Shown: piece by piece, positions 1-12,661 of the stretch
How the letters are laid out: every line of letters begins with the position of its first letter
How positions within the stretch are numbered: the stretch's first letter is position 1
Source of the DNA: Hyalella azteca
Taxonomy: Eukaryota; Arthropoda; Malacostraca; Amphipoda; Hyalellidae
Direction of reading: 5' to 3'
NCBI RefSeq assembly: GCF_000764305.2
Contig: NW_025931666.1
Coordinates: forward strand, 1 to 64,000
Length of the DNA: 64,000 nt
Position numbers and translations under genes: made by a program
The notes under the pieces: model-generated
Told to the model about the DNA's origin: nothing
What the model saw: the letters and a program-made list of their open reading frames with translations, nothing else
Database searches by the model: none

Positions 1-250
1 ACAATCATCAACTTCTATCAGGTATGCTCTCTACAGCATTAATATATCTGTCACAATCATCAACTTCTATCAGGCATGCTCTCTACAGCATTATTATAGC
101 CGTGACAATCATCAACTTCTATCAGGTATGCTCTCTTGAGCATTATTATAGCTGTGACAATCATCAACTTCTATCAGGTATGCTCTCTTCAGCATTATTA
201 TAGCTTTGTCACTCATCGACGTTTATCAGCTATGCTCTCTTCAGCATCTT
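1..250. repeat. 52-bp tandem repeat, about 4.8 copies
   Basis: Copies start near 1, 53, 105 and 157, so the period is exactly 52 bp. A fifth, degenerate copy begins near 209. Each unit contains ATCATCAACTTCTATCAGG followed by a GCTCTCT block. The array touches the window edge and may continue to the left. It lies in the presumed intron upstream of the ion-channel-like exon at 1268. Confidence 0.93.
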
Positions 251-1267
251 TGTTTATGTGATATACACTTCTCTCAGGAAAGAATGATTGGAAATTAATC
301 TACATAATGTATGTCACCAGAATGTAGAAGTTTAGTTGTTAGTTTGCAAGTTGCATCTTCTCTTTGTTGTAGTGGTAACCCACAGGTTCATTGATCAGTA
401 ACACACGGCCACATTAAAATACATTCCAAATACAAACCACATTAGGATTTTTTAATTCAAAGGGAACGTAATAACGGTTAACTTTTTAGGTTTTATAGAA
501 AGGCCACAATTTAACCGCCTGTTCACAGGGTTTCACCTCTCATGACACGTAACGCTGGTCTCAAGTTCCACGTTCCTCCTGCTAATTTCTTCCTGGCCGC
601 AATACCTGACCTCGGTCCCAACATTCCTTCAAGGCTTCAATCCTAAAACTCTAATCAATAATATATATCCAATGCATACATTTGATAGACATATAATATC
701 AGAACAATTCAAAAAATTTTGAACCATGACCTCCACAACTTGTGCACCGAAAAGTAGTCTTCAGAATATTGTTCACCTATCCTAACAATTAGTATCGTAA
801 GTAGTATGCTAATCGTTTACTTTACGATAAAAAAGATAATTTAGAAATAGTTCGAGTTAATCTAAGACGCCTAAATAATTTAAAGATATCCAATGCAATA
901 AATATCCTCTAAAATAAAATTTTACAATTTAGATTCAACATATTTTATGAAAAAGTGAAAGCCTTGACCAAATAGAATTTAAGGAATCTTTAGGGGCGAA
1001 TTTACGTCGAACATGAGCTTGATATGAGTTAACATTCAACGTAGTTCAAATTGCCAGGAAATTCCAAAACCCGATATCGTTGCTTATCAAAAAAACAACC
1101 AACAAATAATCAAGCTTATATGACTATCGCAAATACATAATAAGTTGCCATCAATATTTTTATCTCAAGCAAAGACTCATTTATTTGATACGTAATTAAC
1201 ATACAGAAATAAAAAATTTTTCGTTGATTCTCATCCACCAACGACATTTATATCTATTTTTACCGCA
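251..1267. other. Presumed intron, no other feature seen
   Basis: This is AT-rich sequence without a convincing ORF. It ends in a pyrimidine-rich run and CAG just before 1268, a good 3' splice site for the + strand exon that follows. I see no further exon in it. Confidence 0.4.
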
Positions 1268-1667
1268 GGAAGTTTCTTACAAACATGAAGCCCTGACCGG
1301 TCGCACCTCGACAAAGGAAACCAATAATTTTCCAGCAGAAAATCTTGAACGTGAACTGGAAACTTGCCCGGAGATGAACGTACGAAAAATAATGCCACAT
1401 GACGGAGCGGTGACGGGTGAAGTATGGAATGTCTCGAAAATCTCTCCAATAACCAGGAGATCTTCAGGGCAAGTCACGGTCACAAAGAATCCATTGAGAA
1501 GCGTGTACATGGTAGCAAAGGCATTAATTGTGGGCAATTATTCGCGTAGCACATCCGACAAATTAAATAGATTCTTTTTGTATTTGTTCCCTTTGGTTAT
1601 GTGCATATTTATAGCTTGGTACACTTTGAATATTGTCAACGCAGGGCATTTTTCATTTCTAGATTAA
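1268..1667 (+). CDS. Terminal exon of a Cys-loop ligand-gated ion channel-like protein (partial)
   Basis: The sequence shows a strong acceptor (a T-rich tract, then ACCGCAG) at 1267. It is followed by an open frame of about 132 codons ending at a TAA at 1665-1667. The first 95 or so residues are polar and low in hydrophobicity. The end holds DKLNRFFLYLFPLVMCIFI followed by AWYTLNIV, one predicted membrane helix a few residues from the C-terminus. In pentameric ligand-gated channels the last exon typically encodes the variable M3-M4 cytoplasmic loop and then M4, introduced by a charged D-K/R-x-x-R segment and an FP pair, as here. The Cys-loop, M1-M3 and ligand-binding domain would lie left of the window. 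An AATATA at 1731 could act as a variant poly(A) signal. The family call is inference from one helix and its context. Another single-pass membrane tail is possible, and subunit type cannot be told. Confidence 0.45.
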
Positions 1668-2436
1668 AAAATCATGTAATTTTTTTCCCTTAAATTGGTC
1701 AAAGACATCATTTATCACTTCCCCAAATGGAATATAAATACGATATATACGAATAGCAATCGTCCTGAATTCTCTGATAAACTGATGTCATCACATAATT
1801 TGCTTGAAACGCGTTTACCACGGCATGAATGGTATTTGAAGGCGTAAAATAAGGCACAAAAAAAACTTCAATTGAAAGCTTCTTAAAGCTGAAGTGTCCT
1901 TAAATACTGTAAGACATTCAAAATAGGAACAGATAGCTACATTATCAACATTGAATGAAGTTGGTATTTGAGCAACTTTGAAGCTTACTTGGAACNGATA
2001 AATGTAAATAGTAGTTGTTCATTTATGTTAGTTTTGTTAACGGAGTAAGAAAATCAAGAAAAGGACACCATCACAAATCACACTCCCTCCATCACCCGAG
2101 ATGCCTTAATATTATGCCGAGGATAACTAAAACGCTCATACCTTATGGACTTATAACTATTATAATTTTTTTCTACTTAAAATAAACACATTTCTGTATT
2201 ACTCCATCAATATGAGGCCTTTTCATGACGGCACAGGAGGCAGAACCACGACTCCTCCAAATTGCATAGTCTAGCATGGCAATTTTCTGTGGAATGAAAG
2301 AGCATCGCCATAAATTGGGGATATACTTTATTGCTTTTGTGAGAGGTCAGATAATATACGAACTAATTTCAATTCAGTAGGACACACAAATCATCATTGA
2401 ATGCAATTGTTGGATTTTTAAAACTGAATTTTAAAC

Positions 2437-2724
2437 ATGAATCTTTTCTACGTACAATTCGTAACATGAGATACAAATATTTTCGCGAAGTGAGATTCTA
2501 ACTGATATTAAATTCTTCCGGAAGATATACAGATTCGTAATCTACACCCCAAAAAACAAATAATTAAAAAAAAAAACACCCTTTTTTTTGGATGTAGTTA
2601 ATCTGCAATAATAACCTGGCTTTTATATATGAATCCTTTCTACGTACAATTCGTAACATGAGATACAAATATTTTCGCGAAGTGAGATTCTAACTGATAT
2701 TAAATTCTTCCGGAAGATATACAA
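2437..2724. repeat. Direct duplication of about 96 bp, offset 192 bp
   Basis: Positions 2437-2532 recur at 2629-2724 with one visible mismatch (CTTTTCTACG versus CCTTTCTACG). The stretch between the copies holds an A-rich and T-rich run. No function is visible. Confidence 0.92.
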
Positions 2725-3139
2725 ATTCCATTGAAAAATTATGTCTATTATTTCAATATTAATGAAAACAATGAAATCGTTGATTGATTAACTGTATTGC
2801 TATTTGAAACGTAATAAGTGAATAAATTAATTTGCACTTCTCAGTGGAATTGTTAGGCTGACACGTCACCATGATTTACACTACGACAAACTGCTAGAAA
2901 TTATTTGTCGATTACTATCACTGCGAAGTAATGTGCGAATGGTGCCTCCTTTGGGTCTGGGTGCGTTTTTTAATCATCATTTAAGATAATAATATGCGTT
3001 TAAAAATTACTTTTTAAAGACGGCACTTCAAAAGAATCCACTGTCTCCGATGTTATACATGTACAATGAATTTCCAATTTCATTTTCATACATAAAAAAA
3101 TTAATTTTTTAATATTAAAAAAATAATTTTACAAATCAA

Positions 3140-3426
3140 TAATTCTGTCATTTGATTCATGCATTGTCTCCGACTTTACGCAAGTGTGCAAAATTTCAGA
3201 TCGATTGGAGAAGTGGAAGTGTGTTAAATATCAGTTATAAGATTTGTAGCAGACCAAATTATTTTCATAAATTTTTTTGATGTAAGAAATTTAAAATTTT
3301 TAAAATTATGTATTCTGTCAATTGTTTCATGCATTGTCTACAACTTTACGCAAGTGTGCAAAATCCTCAGATCGATTGAAGAGGTAAAAGTGTGTTAAAT
3401 ATATCGATTATAAGATTTCTTGCAGA
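3140..3426. repeat. Diverged direct duplication of about 115 bp, offset about 168-174 bp
   Basis: Both 3140-3252 and 3308-3426 share CATTGTCT..ACTTTACGCAAGTGTGCAAAAT..CAGATCGATTG with scattered changes, and both end in a GCAGAC motif. The second copy runs directly into an AAAC microsatellite. This looks like a transposable-element tail, but I cannot name the family. Confidence 0.85.
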
Positions 3427-3427
3427 C

Positions 3428-3456
3428 GAACAAACAAACAAACAAACAAACAAACA
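3428..3456. repeat. (AAAC)n microsatellite
   Basis: About seven AAAC units follow directly on the second copy of the 115-bp duplication. Confidence 0.95.
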
Positions 3457-6400
3457 ATCGAACAACAAGGAGTGAAGTTAAAGAAAGAAAAGTGTTGTAA
3501 AAAGAGAGATCAGGTGGTAACACCTGAAAGCTTGCAGGACTTTCTGTTGTGTGAGACATTAAGTAACTGTGAGCGTATTCACAATACCTTCGAATAAAAC
3601 TCATCTTATATAATAAATTCCGTCTCATGATTCCGTCTCATGATTGATGCGATCTATTGATTTTTCAAATCTGTAAGTCATACATTATTTCTGTAAAACG
3701 TTTTCCGTTTTGTTGAGTTTGGGTTGCCGTAAGTCCGCGTTCAGGTTTTAGGATAACCACAGTTCCGAAAACAAATTTTCTTTTCATTGAATGGAAGAAA
3801 TTGTATCTGTAAGCACAAACATAAATATATTAACCCTATAAACTTCAGTGTATGCTTATAATATTCAAATATAACAAATAGTCATCAGAACTATAAACAA
3901 GTTATAAGAAGGCATAAATTAACGCATCGAAATATTGTGGGCAGTTTTAACGCGGGCTTACGAAAAACTGAGCTAGCATGAAACTATTTGATACATTGTT
4001 GACTAGCTTTACACTCTAAAGGTCGGATGAACAAGTAAACCATAGGAGCGCATAGGAAGTAGACTATTAAAAACTATGATAACAAAAGGTTTACTAAAAA
4101 TGTTTACAATTTCAATAACTTTATTGTTTTGTTTCAGTGTTTTTTACATGAGCTGCTTCATTTAACAAATAGTTTTTAAACAAACCTGATTACTTTTACC
4201 TAATTTTCAATCATATATGCAATTTACAGTCTAGTGAATATTCCTTTTGAAATAGTTAGTGTCTTCGTGAGGTATCACCTTAAGCCAGCTGAGGAAGAAG
4301 AAAAATATTGATCGTTTTTATGACAAGAAATTGACAGTGGGATTATAAATTAATTTCATGTTAATTTGGACGCCTTATATGCGCCAAAATACGTTAAAAG
4401 CGAGAAAAAATCACCTCGACAATTTAAGATTTGACTCGTACACAAATGAGTCTCCTAGACTTCACGAAGACAAATTCAGATCTAAGAAGTAACTTAATTG
4501 CTTCAGACAATATTTTTTCTCCTATTTCGCTGATCTTCAATGCATATGGAAAAGCTGTTATTTGCTAAACATCGCTCGCAATTACATTCCGTATGTATAA
4601 TAAAATCTTCAGGGTTATTACCGTAGACTTGTTGCATCTCACCATGCCCTGAGATGCAGTTTTTTCTAGGCGAGCTAGACTCCACTAACTCATACTTACC
4701 CGAACAGAAAATTCCGACAGGAGTTAAAATTTCTATAGACACAACTGAGTGCTCATACTTTAATTATAGACGATCGTCTAAAACATTATTAATTTGTAGT
4801 ATTTTCAGTAAAATCCGAATTCAATATAATAATCCGAATTTCAAAGTTGGCAGAATCTATACGCCAGGATATATAATATCCAACAATTAAAATATTTGTT
4901 AGATTGTGAATAAATGATTGAACAATGATTTGATTTATGATAGACTTGACAGCGCCAAGAACATTATAAAACTTTTGCCACAATAAAGGATTAGCTGTAA
5001 CTTTTAGTTCACTCGATACAAAATTTCGGCGAGTTGACCATGAAGAATTTTGCCACTGTAGAGAAACTTGAGATATTTCTCAGCAGCAATATAATTTGGA
5101 TGTGAAGACCTGAGACTTTCAGAGAGATTCGAACTGACGTAACGCAGCAAGCTACTGGTTGTCAATTGATTCCATCGTAAAAAAAATGTCAAAGAAAATA
5201 GTATGGAGAATATAATCAATATATCTTCACACAACCATGATGCAATAATTAGTTGACTATTTAGATAGTTTGCTGACAATTTAGATAGGTAATAGTAGAT
5301 AGATAGATTTCTTTAAATCATTTCGTTATATTTTTCAGTAGAGCTTCGAAAAACTTACTGATTTTTTGAGCACATGGCAATGAGCTGAGAACCATTTGGC
5401 CAATAGTTATTTTCGAAAAATTCGGCTTATACGACATTTAAATAGTATGGAAATAAGATCAAATCGCAATTCTATTATTTGAATTAGGTTATATATTATA
5501 TATTATATTTTAAACATAATATAATATCTATTTTATTTGAATTTATAATATTAATAATATTAATAAAATAATCACCAGAAAATTGTTTTAAATTTTCTGA
5601 CAAGGCAAGTTTCTCTATAAAAAAATTCTCGCACGAAACAGAGAAAAAAGTGAGATTAAGAATATTTTATCGACACAGAATGGAGCAAATGCGAATTTTT
5701 CGCCACAATAAGAAAAATTATTATTCGTCGTCTATTGGACATGAATCATACTATTGACTTGGTTTAAATCATCTCTGATTGAAGTGAAATGATGAATAAA
5801 ACTGGAATTTTATTAAATCAGCGACCGGCATTTGGAGAAAACATGCGGTATTCGTGAAAACTGTTTCGGCAATAAAGTGGTCAGGAAGGTATTTATTTTG
5901 CTGCTATTTTTTCGTTTGCTGAGTTAGTGACAACTGCTGAACCATCATTCAGAGGGGGAGGCTTGCAGCTGCGGCTACATCAGCAGCAGCTCCCGGATTG
6001 TTTTTACAGCAGCAGTTACAGACGCAGATGTAGAAACTAGACTTAAAACTAGAAAAATTTCCATTTGGAAAAAATTAATTTCGGAGCAACAGCTAAGTTA
6101 GATTGACAATGCATGACATATTGTATGATAAAAGATTTAATTTTTAAATTTTACAAGTTTAGTTCTTTATTTTTTATTTAGCAACAACCTATTTTTTCAG
6201 TTCTAAGTATATGTTTATATTTTTGAAGTCGTATGAAAATCCAATTAATCAACATTTATTAAAAAAAATCTGCAAATGAATTTTCTTCTATTCGATTCAA
6301 AATTAAATCATTAAAATAGAACTTTTTCCGCGTTAAATTTATTCAAATTTAAATTTTTTTATTGATTCGACATCAAATTTTTTCGAATATAGAAATAAAA

Positions 6401-8637
6401 CAACATAGTGTCGAATTCGATGACCAATAAAAGTTCCGTGCACTATTTGTTTAAGCTTAGACAACGTGCGCTTGTAGCCTATGTTCGTGCAGAGGACGCC
6501 CGGTGTTCACACTAATTTCTAAAACAGATTATTTGCAGTAGAATAATTAATCTGACGAGTGGAACTGTTTACCGCTGATGGAATTAATTGATGTGAGGAA
6601 ATTTATTATTTTACTGCTAAATAATTATATATAATTAATGAGAGGAAATGGTTCCTATGCCGCTGATTAATTGATGTCAGAGAATAGATTATTTATTTTA
6701 ATTTAACTCATTAATTAACTGGAGCAAATGGATTATTTTCACTGAATACTGATAATTGATGCTGGTAAATTGATTAGTGGATTAACTGCAGCTGGATAGT
6801 TTACGAGAAGAAATGAATTATTTGCACTGAATAATTCATGAGAAGAATTCGTTAAAGCTCTTTCGGTGCACCGCAGAGTTCGTCGTGGAAGGGCACCGTT
6901 ATAACAAAAGCTAACGAAGCTTGTGCATGAATAGCAAAAAGTCAATAGCATAAAAAAGGACTTTGACGGCAGCTATTGTATTCAATTAATTTATGATAGA
7001 TGAGATAAATAATGAACTGATTATAATAAGTAATGAAAAAATTAAGTACCAGTGCCTATTGGGTAGACTTACCGAGTTGAGGTATCGGAGAAATGAACAC
7101 CTAGAGAGAATGGTTGAGAAAATTGAAACTTTTTTATATAATATATGCCTAAATCAAGGAAACAATTATAACCAGCTATGAGATATCTTGAATAAACCAT
7201 GAATTCTTGTAAATATAAATACTTGACCAGTTATACAATGCACGACCCCCACTCAATCCATTCATTTGTTAGCGCATTCATTTAGCATATTTTTAATCTT
7301 TTATTTTTTTTTTAATATTATCTATCGCTGATATTTCGTTTATAGCGAATTTGCGTTCCCCGATCACAATCGTAGAGAAACTTCGTTTTTTTTTAATGTT
7401 GTGATTTTGTCTTGAATGTACCGGGTCTCAGTCGCAGGCCATGTGAGTCATTAGTTACAAATAAAAAAATTCAAAGCATAGTTCGCAATATCTTAAGTTA
7501 TTAATAAGTTAAATAAATATTTCGCATCTGCATGAAAATTAATTCTTTTCAGCAGATAGTTGATTATTTAAGTTGTTGGAAAATCATAACAATCAACGCC
7601 ATGCAAGAAAATGTATGCAATCACCCGCTGTCGTCGGTACACATGTTGTTCCTATGAATAATTTTGCAACTCCATTATGTTATCCAAGCGAAAGCTTAAC
7701 ACTAACTCATGTTGCGGTCCTCGCCATATATTAATTTGTTGCTGATTGATCGAATAATCTGTTATTGTGTCAACTGGATATCGTGCCGAATATTCAGGCC
7801 TAGATATGAATGAAAGTTAAAAGCATGTTGTGTTCTGCCGTAATAACTTTTGTCTGCAAGATTTCGCATATGATGAGTTTTGCATACCTCCCAAAATGCA
7901 ACGAGGTATACATTTTACAAACATCTTTACATATTTCTGAAACTGTAGAAAATTACTGTCAAAATACCGGAGTGATTATTGAATACAAATAAGCTTGTAG
8001 AACTTAGAGGTTCGACACATATGAAGTTGAGATTTTGAAATAGCGTATTTCAAATTCTTTGTTCTATTGATGACTAATTCATCAAGCAAAATAAAATATA
8101 GGTGTACTGTGCCTATAAACTATTGACCTTTAACTACAAAGGAACCATTAATAATATATCCAATCTACGTTCTTAAGGAATATATATTACAGTCTAGTAT
8201 GCAATATTCATACATGAGAATCAACACAGATGAATTTGAGACGCTTCTACGTTGAGCCATTAAATTAGTCAAACGAATTAAATACTCAACACAGTTGTCC
8301 ATAAGCGGAGTATAAAGAAGAATATTTAACGATATTATTTACTAAGTAGTCAAGATGCAAAAGTAGCTTGTGCATTCCGATCCTTGTATGCTAGGTTTTC
8401 ATTGATCACAGGATAATCGTTTACCGCTCCGCACATGTGCGGTCACAAATTCTTATTGGTAAACACTTTTTATCAGTTTCCATAGTATGATAACTCGATT
8501 TGTTTTAACTGTATTTCATGACCCTATATCGATGATATTACAATTAGAGATGTATACACACGAAACTTAACCTACAAGAAATTTACTTTAAAAAAACGTT
8601 TCAATGTAAACTACGTATTATATGGAAATAGATCATA

Positions 8638-8953
8638 CCCTATCAAAAATTTTAGTTGGTGGCGAGCCTGAATTAGGGACCGCCTAGGACTCGGACCGAA
8701 CGTAAATCAGCTTCTCTATGCCCGCTCTTTGGTCTACATTCCGGCCCCCGAATCAGACAGCTACCAGAGCCTGGTGAGGGGACTGAGGGAATTCGGCCAA
8801 CTCTTGCCCTACTCTCAGGAGACCATAAAGTCGGCCAGGAGGTTCTGACTAGTCGCTGATTTCGATCAGTTGGCCAACTGACCCAGATTAACTTTGCGCC
8901 GAGTGTAGGGACTATTCGGCCGAAGCCTAGGCGGTCCCCGAATTTTGTTAGGG
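8638..8953. mobile_element. TA-flanked terminal-inverted-repeat element (MITE-like), GC-rich interior
   Basis: The left end reads TA|CCCTATCAAAA and the right end TTTTGTTAGGG|TA, so the ends are inverted and flanked by TA. A second inverted block, GGGACCGCCTAGG near 8676 and CCTAGGCGGTCCC near 8926, lies further in. The left arm has about 24 extra bases between the two blocks. The interior is clearly richer in G+C than its surroundings. It holds an ATG-less open frame of about 58 codons on the + strand ending at a TGA at about 8847. TA target duplications are typical of Tc1/mariner-type elements, so a non-autonomous relative is the likely identity. The reading frame is not recognised and may be chance or captured host sequence. 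Confidence 0.7.
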
Positions 8954-8955
8954 TA

Positions 8956-9990
8956 AGTGATTCATATAAGAATTTTAGAAACAGGAATTCAAGAAGGAAA
9001 AATAAGTTCGCTGAAACAAACTCTTATGATTTACGGTGTAAAAATATCGTCTCGGGACACGCGAGTCAGAACTCAAGAACAACTCGGGCGTTCATTTGCA
9101 TGTAGAACGAAGAGTATCAATGCGCCGACACGCGTCGGAAATTCCGACACGCGTCGCATGGTGCGCGCGGGAAATTCCTACGGCACGTTACATTGTTTGT
9201 TATTTAAAATTGCCGGCCAATGAATAATATCGCTGCTCCAGATGATATAATTGTAGAAAATAACGCTCTAGAATTCAGTTACGTGACAAACAATAAACAA
9301 GCATGAATAATAGTAATTAGAAGAACACTCAAAGAACTTACGCCCTTGATCAAGAAGAAGTATTGGCAAACCTGTCTGATTCAATGATAGTTCAAATGGA
9401 TAGATATATCGATTAAAAGGTAAATAACTTCCTCATGGAGTTAAGAGTTATTCATTTTTGATTGAAGGAACATTTCGGGACCAACTCAGAATAAAATACA
9501 ATTTTGATCCTATAACAACTAAATCCTTTTAAAAAAGGTTTCAGCGTAGTTATTTTTACATGAACCTACATATAACGGCATTAAATGCATATAAATAAAT
9601 CAATAACTACACAATAACCACTGCCAGCAATATTTAATCTAGAAGTTAATTTGAATCTCATTTCGGAGGCTGAAATTGACAATACATGAATAATCTTGGG
9701 AAAATAATTCAATTTAACTTCTAGTAGTCTAACACGATTACTTTTTCAGTTTGAATATCGTTCATCACGTAACAATATTTAATTACAATTTCCACATCGT
9801 GTCACGAAAAATCATGCATCTCATTGCATCAGGAACGAATTAAATCCAGCTTACCTAGCTGTCCATCACAGCAGACGCTCCATCAAACTGTGAGCTAATA
9901 AACTCTGAGCTTTTTTAATTAACAGTTTTCACTAACCAGCATTTGCTTTCAATTAGCTCGTGTTAATGAGTTACCGTTTTAGGTTATTTG
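8956..9990. other. Intergenic, nothing identified
   Basis: There is a small palindromic, CpG-rich patch near 9125-9170 (two copies of CCGACACGCGTCG around GGAAATTCC). No gene was seen. Confidence 0.4.
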
Positions 9991-10184
9991 TCAGCATCGT
10001 CAGCATCGTCAGATCTAGTGTAGTGATGACAGCATCGTCAGCATCTAGTGTATAGTGATGACAGCATCGTCAGCATCTAGTGTAGTGATGACAGCACCGT
10101 CAGCATCTAGTGTAGTGATGACAGCATCGTCAGCATCTAGTGTAGTGATGACAGCACCGTCAGCATCTAGTGTAGTGATGACTT
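9991..10184. repeat. 30-bp tandem repeat, about 6 copies
   Basis: GTGATGAC recurs at 10023, 10055, 10085, 10115, 10145 and 10175, so units are 30 bp with one of 32 bp. Each carries AGCAYCGTCAGCATCTAGTG. The first units are irregular. Confidence 0.93.
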
Positions 10185-12469
10185 GAGTTAAAATAATAAA
10201 CTTTTATATTCACTGTTCAGTACTTATCAATAAATATCCTTGAAGCAGAAGGACGCAGGTCAACTCATTGCTCAGTATAGGAAATCATTTCAACTAAAGT
10301 TAAAATCGGTTAATTTGAGACGGCAATATATTCATGGGATAAACACTGCGACAAAATTTATGTAATCACCTGCCACTAAATTATTCTCAAAATGATAAGT
10401 ATGATTACAATTCATTTGCAGTAATAGAAACTCTTAACTGTGATTCAGATTCAACGTAACAAGCTGTCAACTAAGTACCTAATTAAGCTTCATAAATTGT
10501 TTACCTGTATACTCGGATACATTCTTTTCAGATTAGGTGTTACTATCATTGGCATAAGTAAGGATATTTTTCACAGATGATAAACTGCCAGCAATGTACT
10601 AAACTATAGAATAATAAAAAAAATATTAGATCACCTGTGATACTTACATAGGTACGAATATATATTCGCCATACAGATTATTTCCTGTACATATGATCTC
10701 TTCAGAATTTAAAATTTTCCTGGTAACTATAGAGAATAAAATTGTGAACTACATACATATATACGGTGAGTGTGGCAGATTACATAATAATGCATAAATA
10801 ATTCAAAGATAATTGTTATTTCAGTGACTTTAAATATTTTCGTGAGTGATTTTCGATTACCGAAAGGAAACAGGTACTAGGGAGTAAAATTAGTAATATT
10901 AAATGATGAATATTATTTAATACAAGATTAGTAGCTATTGTCACTGAACGCCATACTCAAAACAGCGTTGTGGGTTCCATTCGTTCTCGAGTAGCGAGCG
11001 GCCATGCGGATTTAAAGGATCAGCGCTCTAACATTCTACATATTTCAATAGTCTGGGGCCGTTACAGGCGACATCCCTGTCGTCTATTGCCCGTCATCGC
11101 ATCGTACGTCTTGGAGTCCTCGCAAGATTAATCGTGTAGAGAAAATACTTTCTTGATGCGTGTAACGTTGATACCGACGTATGACGTAGTATCCACTGCA
11201 CTGTAGCTGACAATGTGCAAGTGTCGGCGTGGAGAAGACTGGGAGCCTCCGAATCAGCGATGGCAGTGCTCTGTTACTGCACCGCATGGACATCATGCTG
11301 ATGCTAACCTACTCTGATACTGTTTTGAAATTTGATCATGATTTTACAAGAAAGGTTATAAGCTTAAATCACCCTTGAATGGCCTCTTTAGTGACCGTGC
11401 AAACGTCGTGTCGCTAAGACTACTTCGTAACTTCGTCATAGTTTGTCACCTTCGCAGAACATTCGCAGCTGATGCCACGAAGACAGAAAGTGCTTCCTGC
11501 ATGGCGACGCAGGAGTAGAATTGATGGCGGGATCAAGACTTGGGATCAATAAACGACAGCGAAATATATCCTTTGCCGTCGCATCATTTGCCGTAAAATT
11601 CTCACTTTAAGATCTCCTTCCTCAAGTGGAAACGGGATCTTTGAGCGATCTTTGTTGACCATAAAAAGAATACTCAACGTAGGGCCGAGCGAACAGTCTA
11701 GTTCAGTGGACCTGTTTTGGACTGAATCGTCTTGTATTTGAAAGTCTGTTAATATTCAGCATGCCAGTAAAATGGCAAACCAATTAAAGCTCAGAGTACA
11801 GAGCTTGTAGTTTGGAAGCAGTAATAGATACTTAAGTAAAACTTGACGATTGTAATAAAGAAAGAAACTCATAATATTAGTGTAATGTACCAAAACCGAT
11901 AGTTAGGTTAACTCTCTTCAGCACCACGTATTCAGGACACGAATGAGCTCGAATAACGATGACATTCATTTTTTAGACTGCATTTGACATGTGATTCGCT
12001 TCGAAAGTATGGCTCGTAAATTATTTTGATTATGTCAACCTAGGAAGCCATTGTGTAGCGATGAATAAATTCACCGCTCATAAATGCCTCAACGACAGAT
12101 TCGTTAAAACGTTTTTATATCAAGCTATTCGAATGCATATAAAATTTCCGCAGTTATTTTCATCATATTAATTAAATTTTTTAATTTCCGCTGTAGTCAA
12201 GAGCTTCCAAGCAATTTTTTTAACAATCCTCCATTGGCCACTTCTTAGATTCGTCTGCCATCTCTTTGTTAGGTGGCTGCCGTATTTTCACCCTCTTTGT
12301 TTCATGCATGGAGGAATTTGCTTGCGAATGATATTGTTGGTCAATAAATTTCTTATTACGACCGCAGGTTGACAGCGGAGGCGGCCTTAAGAGTCACGCT
12401 TAAGCCCCTGCGAATAGAATCGCCGTAGCGATGACGGCCGAGTGGCGCGATAACAGTAAAAGAAATCCT
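10185..12469. other. Intergenic, nothing identified
   Basis: Mixed-composition sequence with a moderately GC-rich stretch near 11050-11300. Short ORFs there (for example 11084-11296 -) have no recognisable domain and no clear splice context. No gene is called. Confidence 0.4.
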
Positions 12470-12660
12470 GACCTAAGCCACACTGTAGTCAAGCAACACC
12501 TTTGCTAAGGCCACACCAGGCCTAAGCCACATCAGCCACTCCCAGGCCTAAACCAGGCAGGCCTAAGCCACTCTAAGGCCTAAACCACGCAGGCCACTCT
12601 AAGGCTTAAACCACGCTGGCCTAAGCCACTCTAATTAAGGCTTAAGCCACACCATCCGCC
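12470..12660. repeat. Imperfect GGCCTAAGCCAC tandem repeat
   Basis: Irregular copies of GGCCTAAGCCACTCTAA and CCTAAACCACGCAGGCC follow one another over about 190 bp, with units of variable length. Confidence 0.85.
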
Positions 12661-12661
12661 A

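Larger units (their letters stand above)
1668..8635. other. Gene-poor AT-rich intergenic region
   Basis: I see no convincing exon here. The region holds the duplications at 2437-2724 and 3140-3426, an AAAC microsatellite at 3428-3456, a TA-rich patch near 5490-5580 and a CAG-rich patch near 5980-6030. Short ORFs (for example 4654-4890 + and 5004-5279 -) carry no recognisable motif strong enough to call. Confidence 0.5.

Noticed and set aside
1..245. Possible CRISPR-like direct repeats
   Set aside because: The copies are contiguous 52-bp tandem units without unique spacers, in a eukaryotic setting.
5004..5279. - strand ORF with AAEKYLKFLYSGKI, resembling part of a BTB fold
   Set aside because: Only about 40 residues fit, the rest does not, and no neighbouring exon was found. 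The resemblance is too weak to call.
12430..12465. GACGGCCGAGTGGCGCGATA, similar to a tRNA A-box
   Set aside because: No B-box or cloverleaf could be formed at the right distance, so it is not called as a tRNA.
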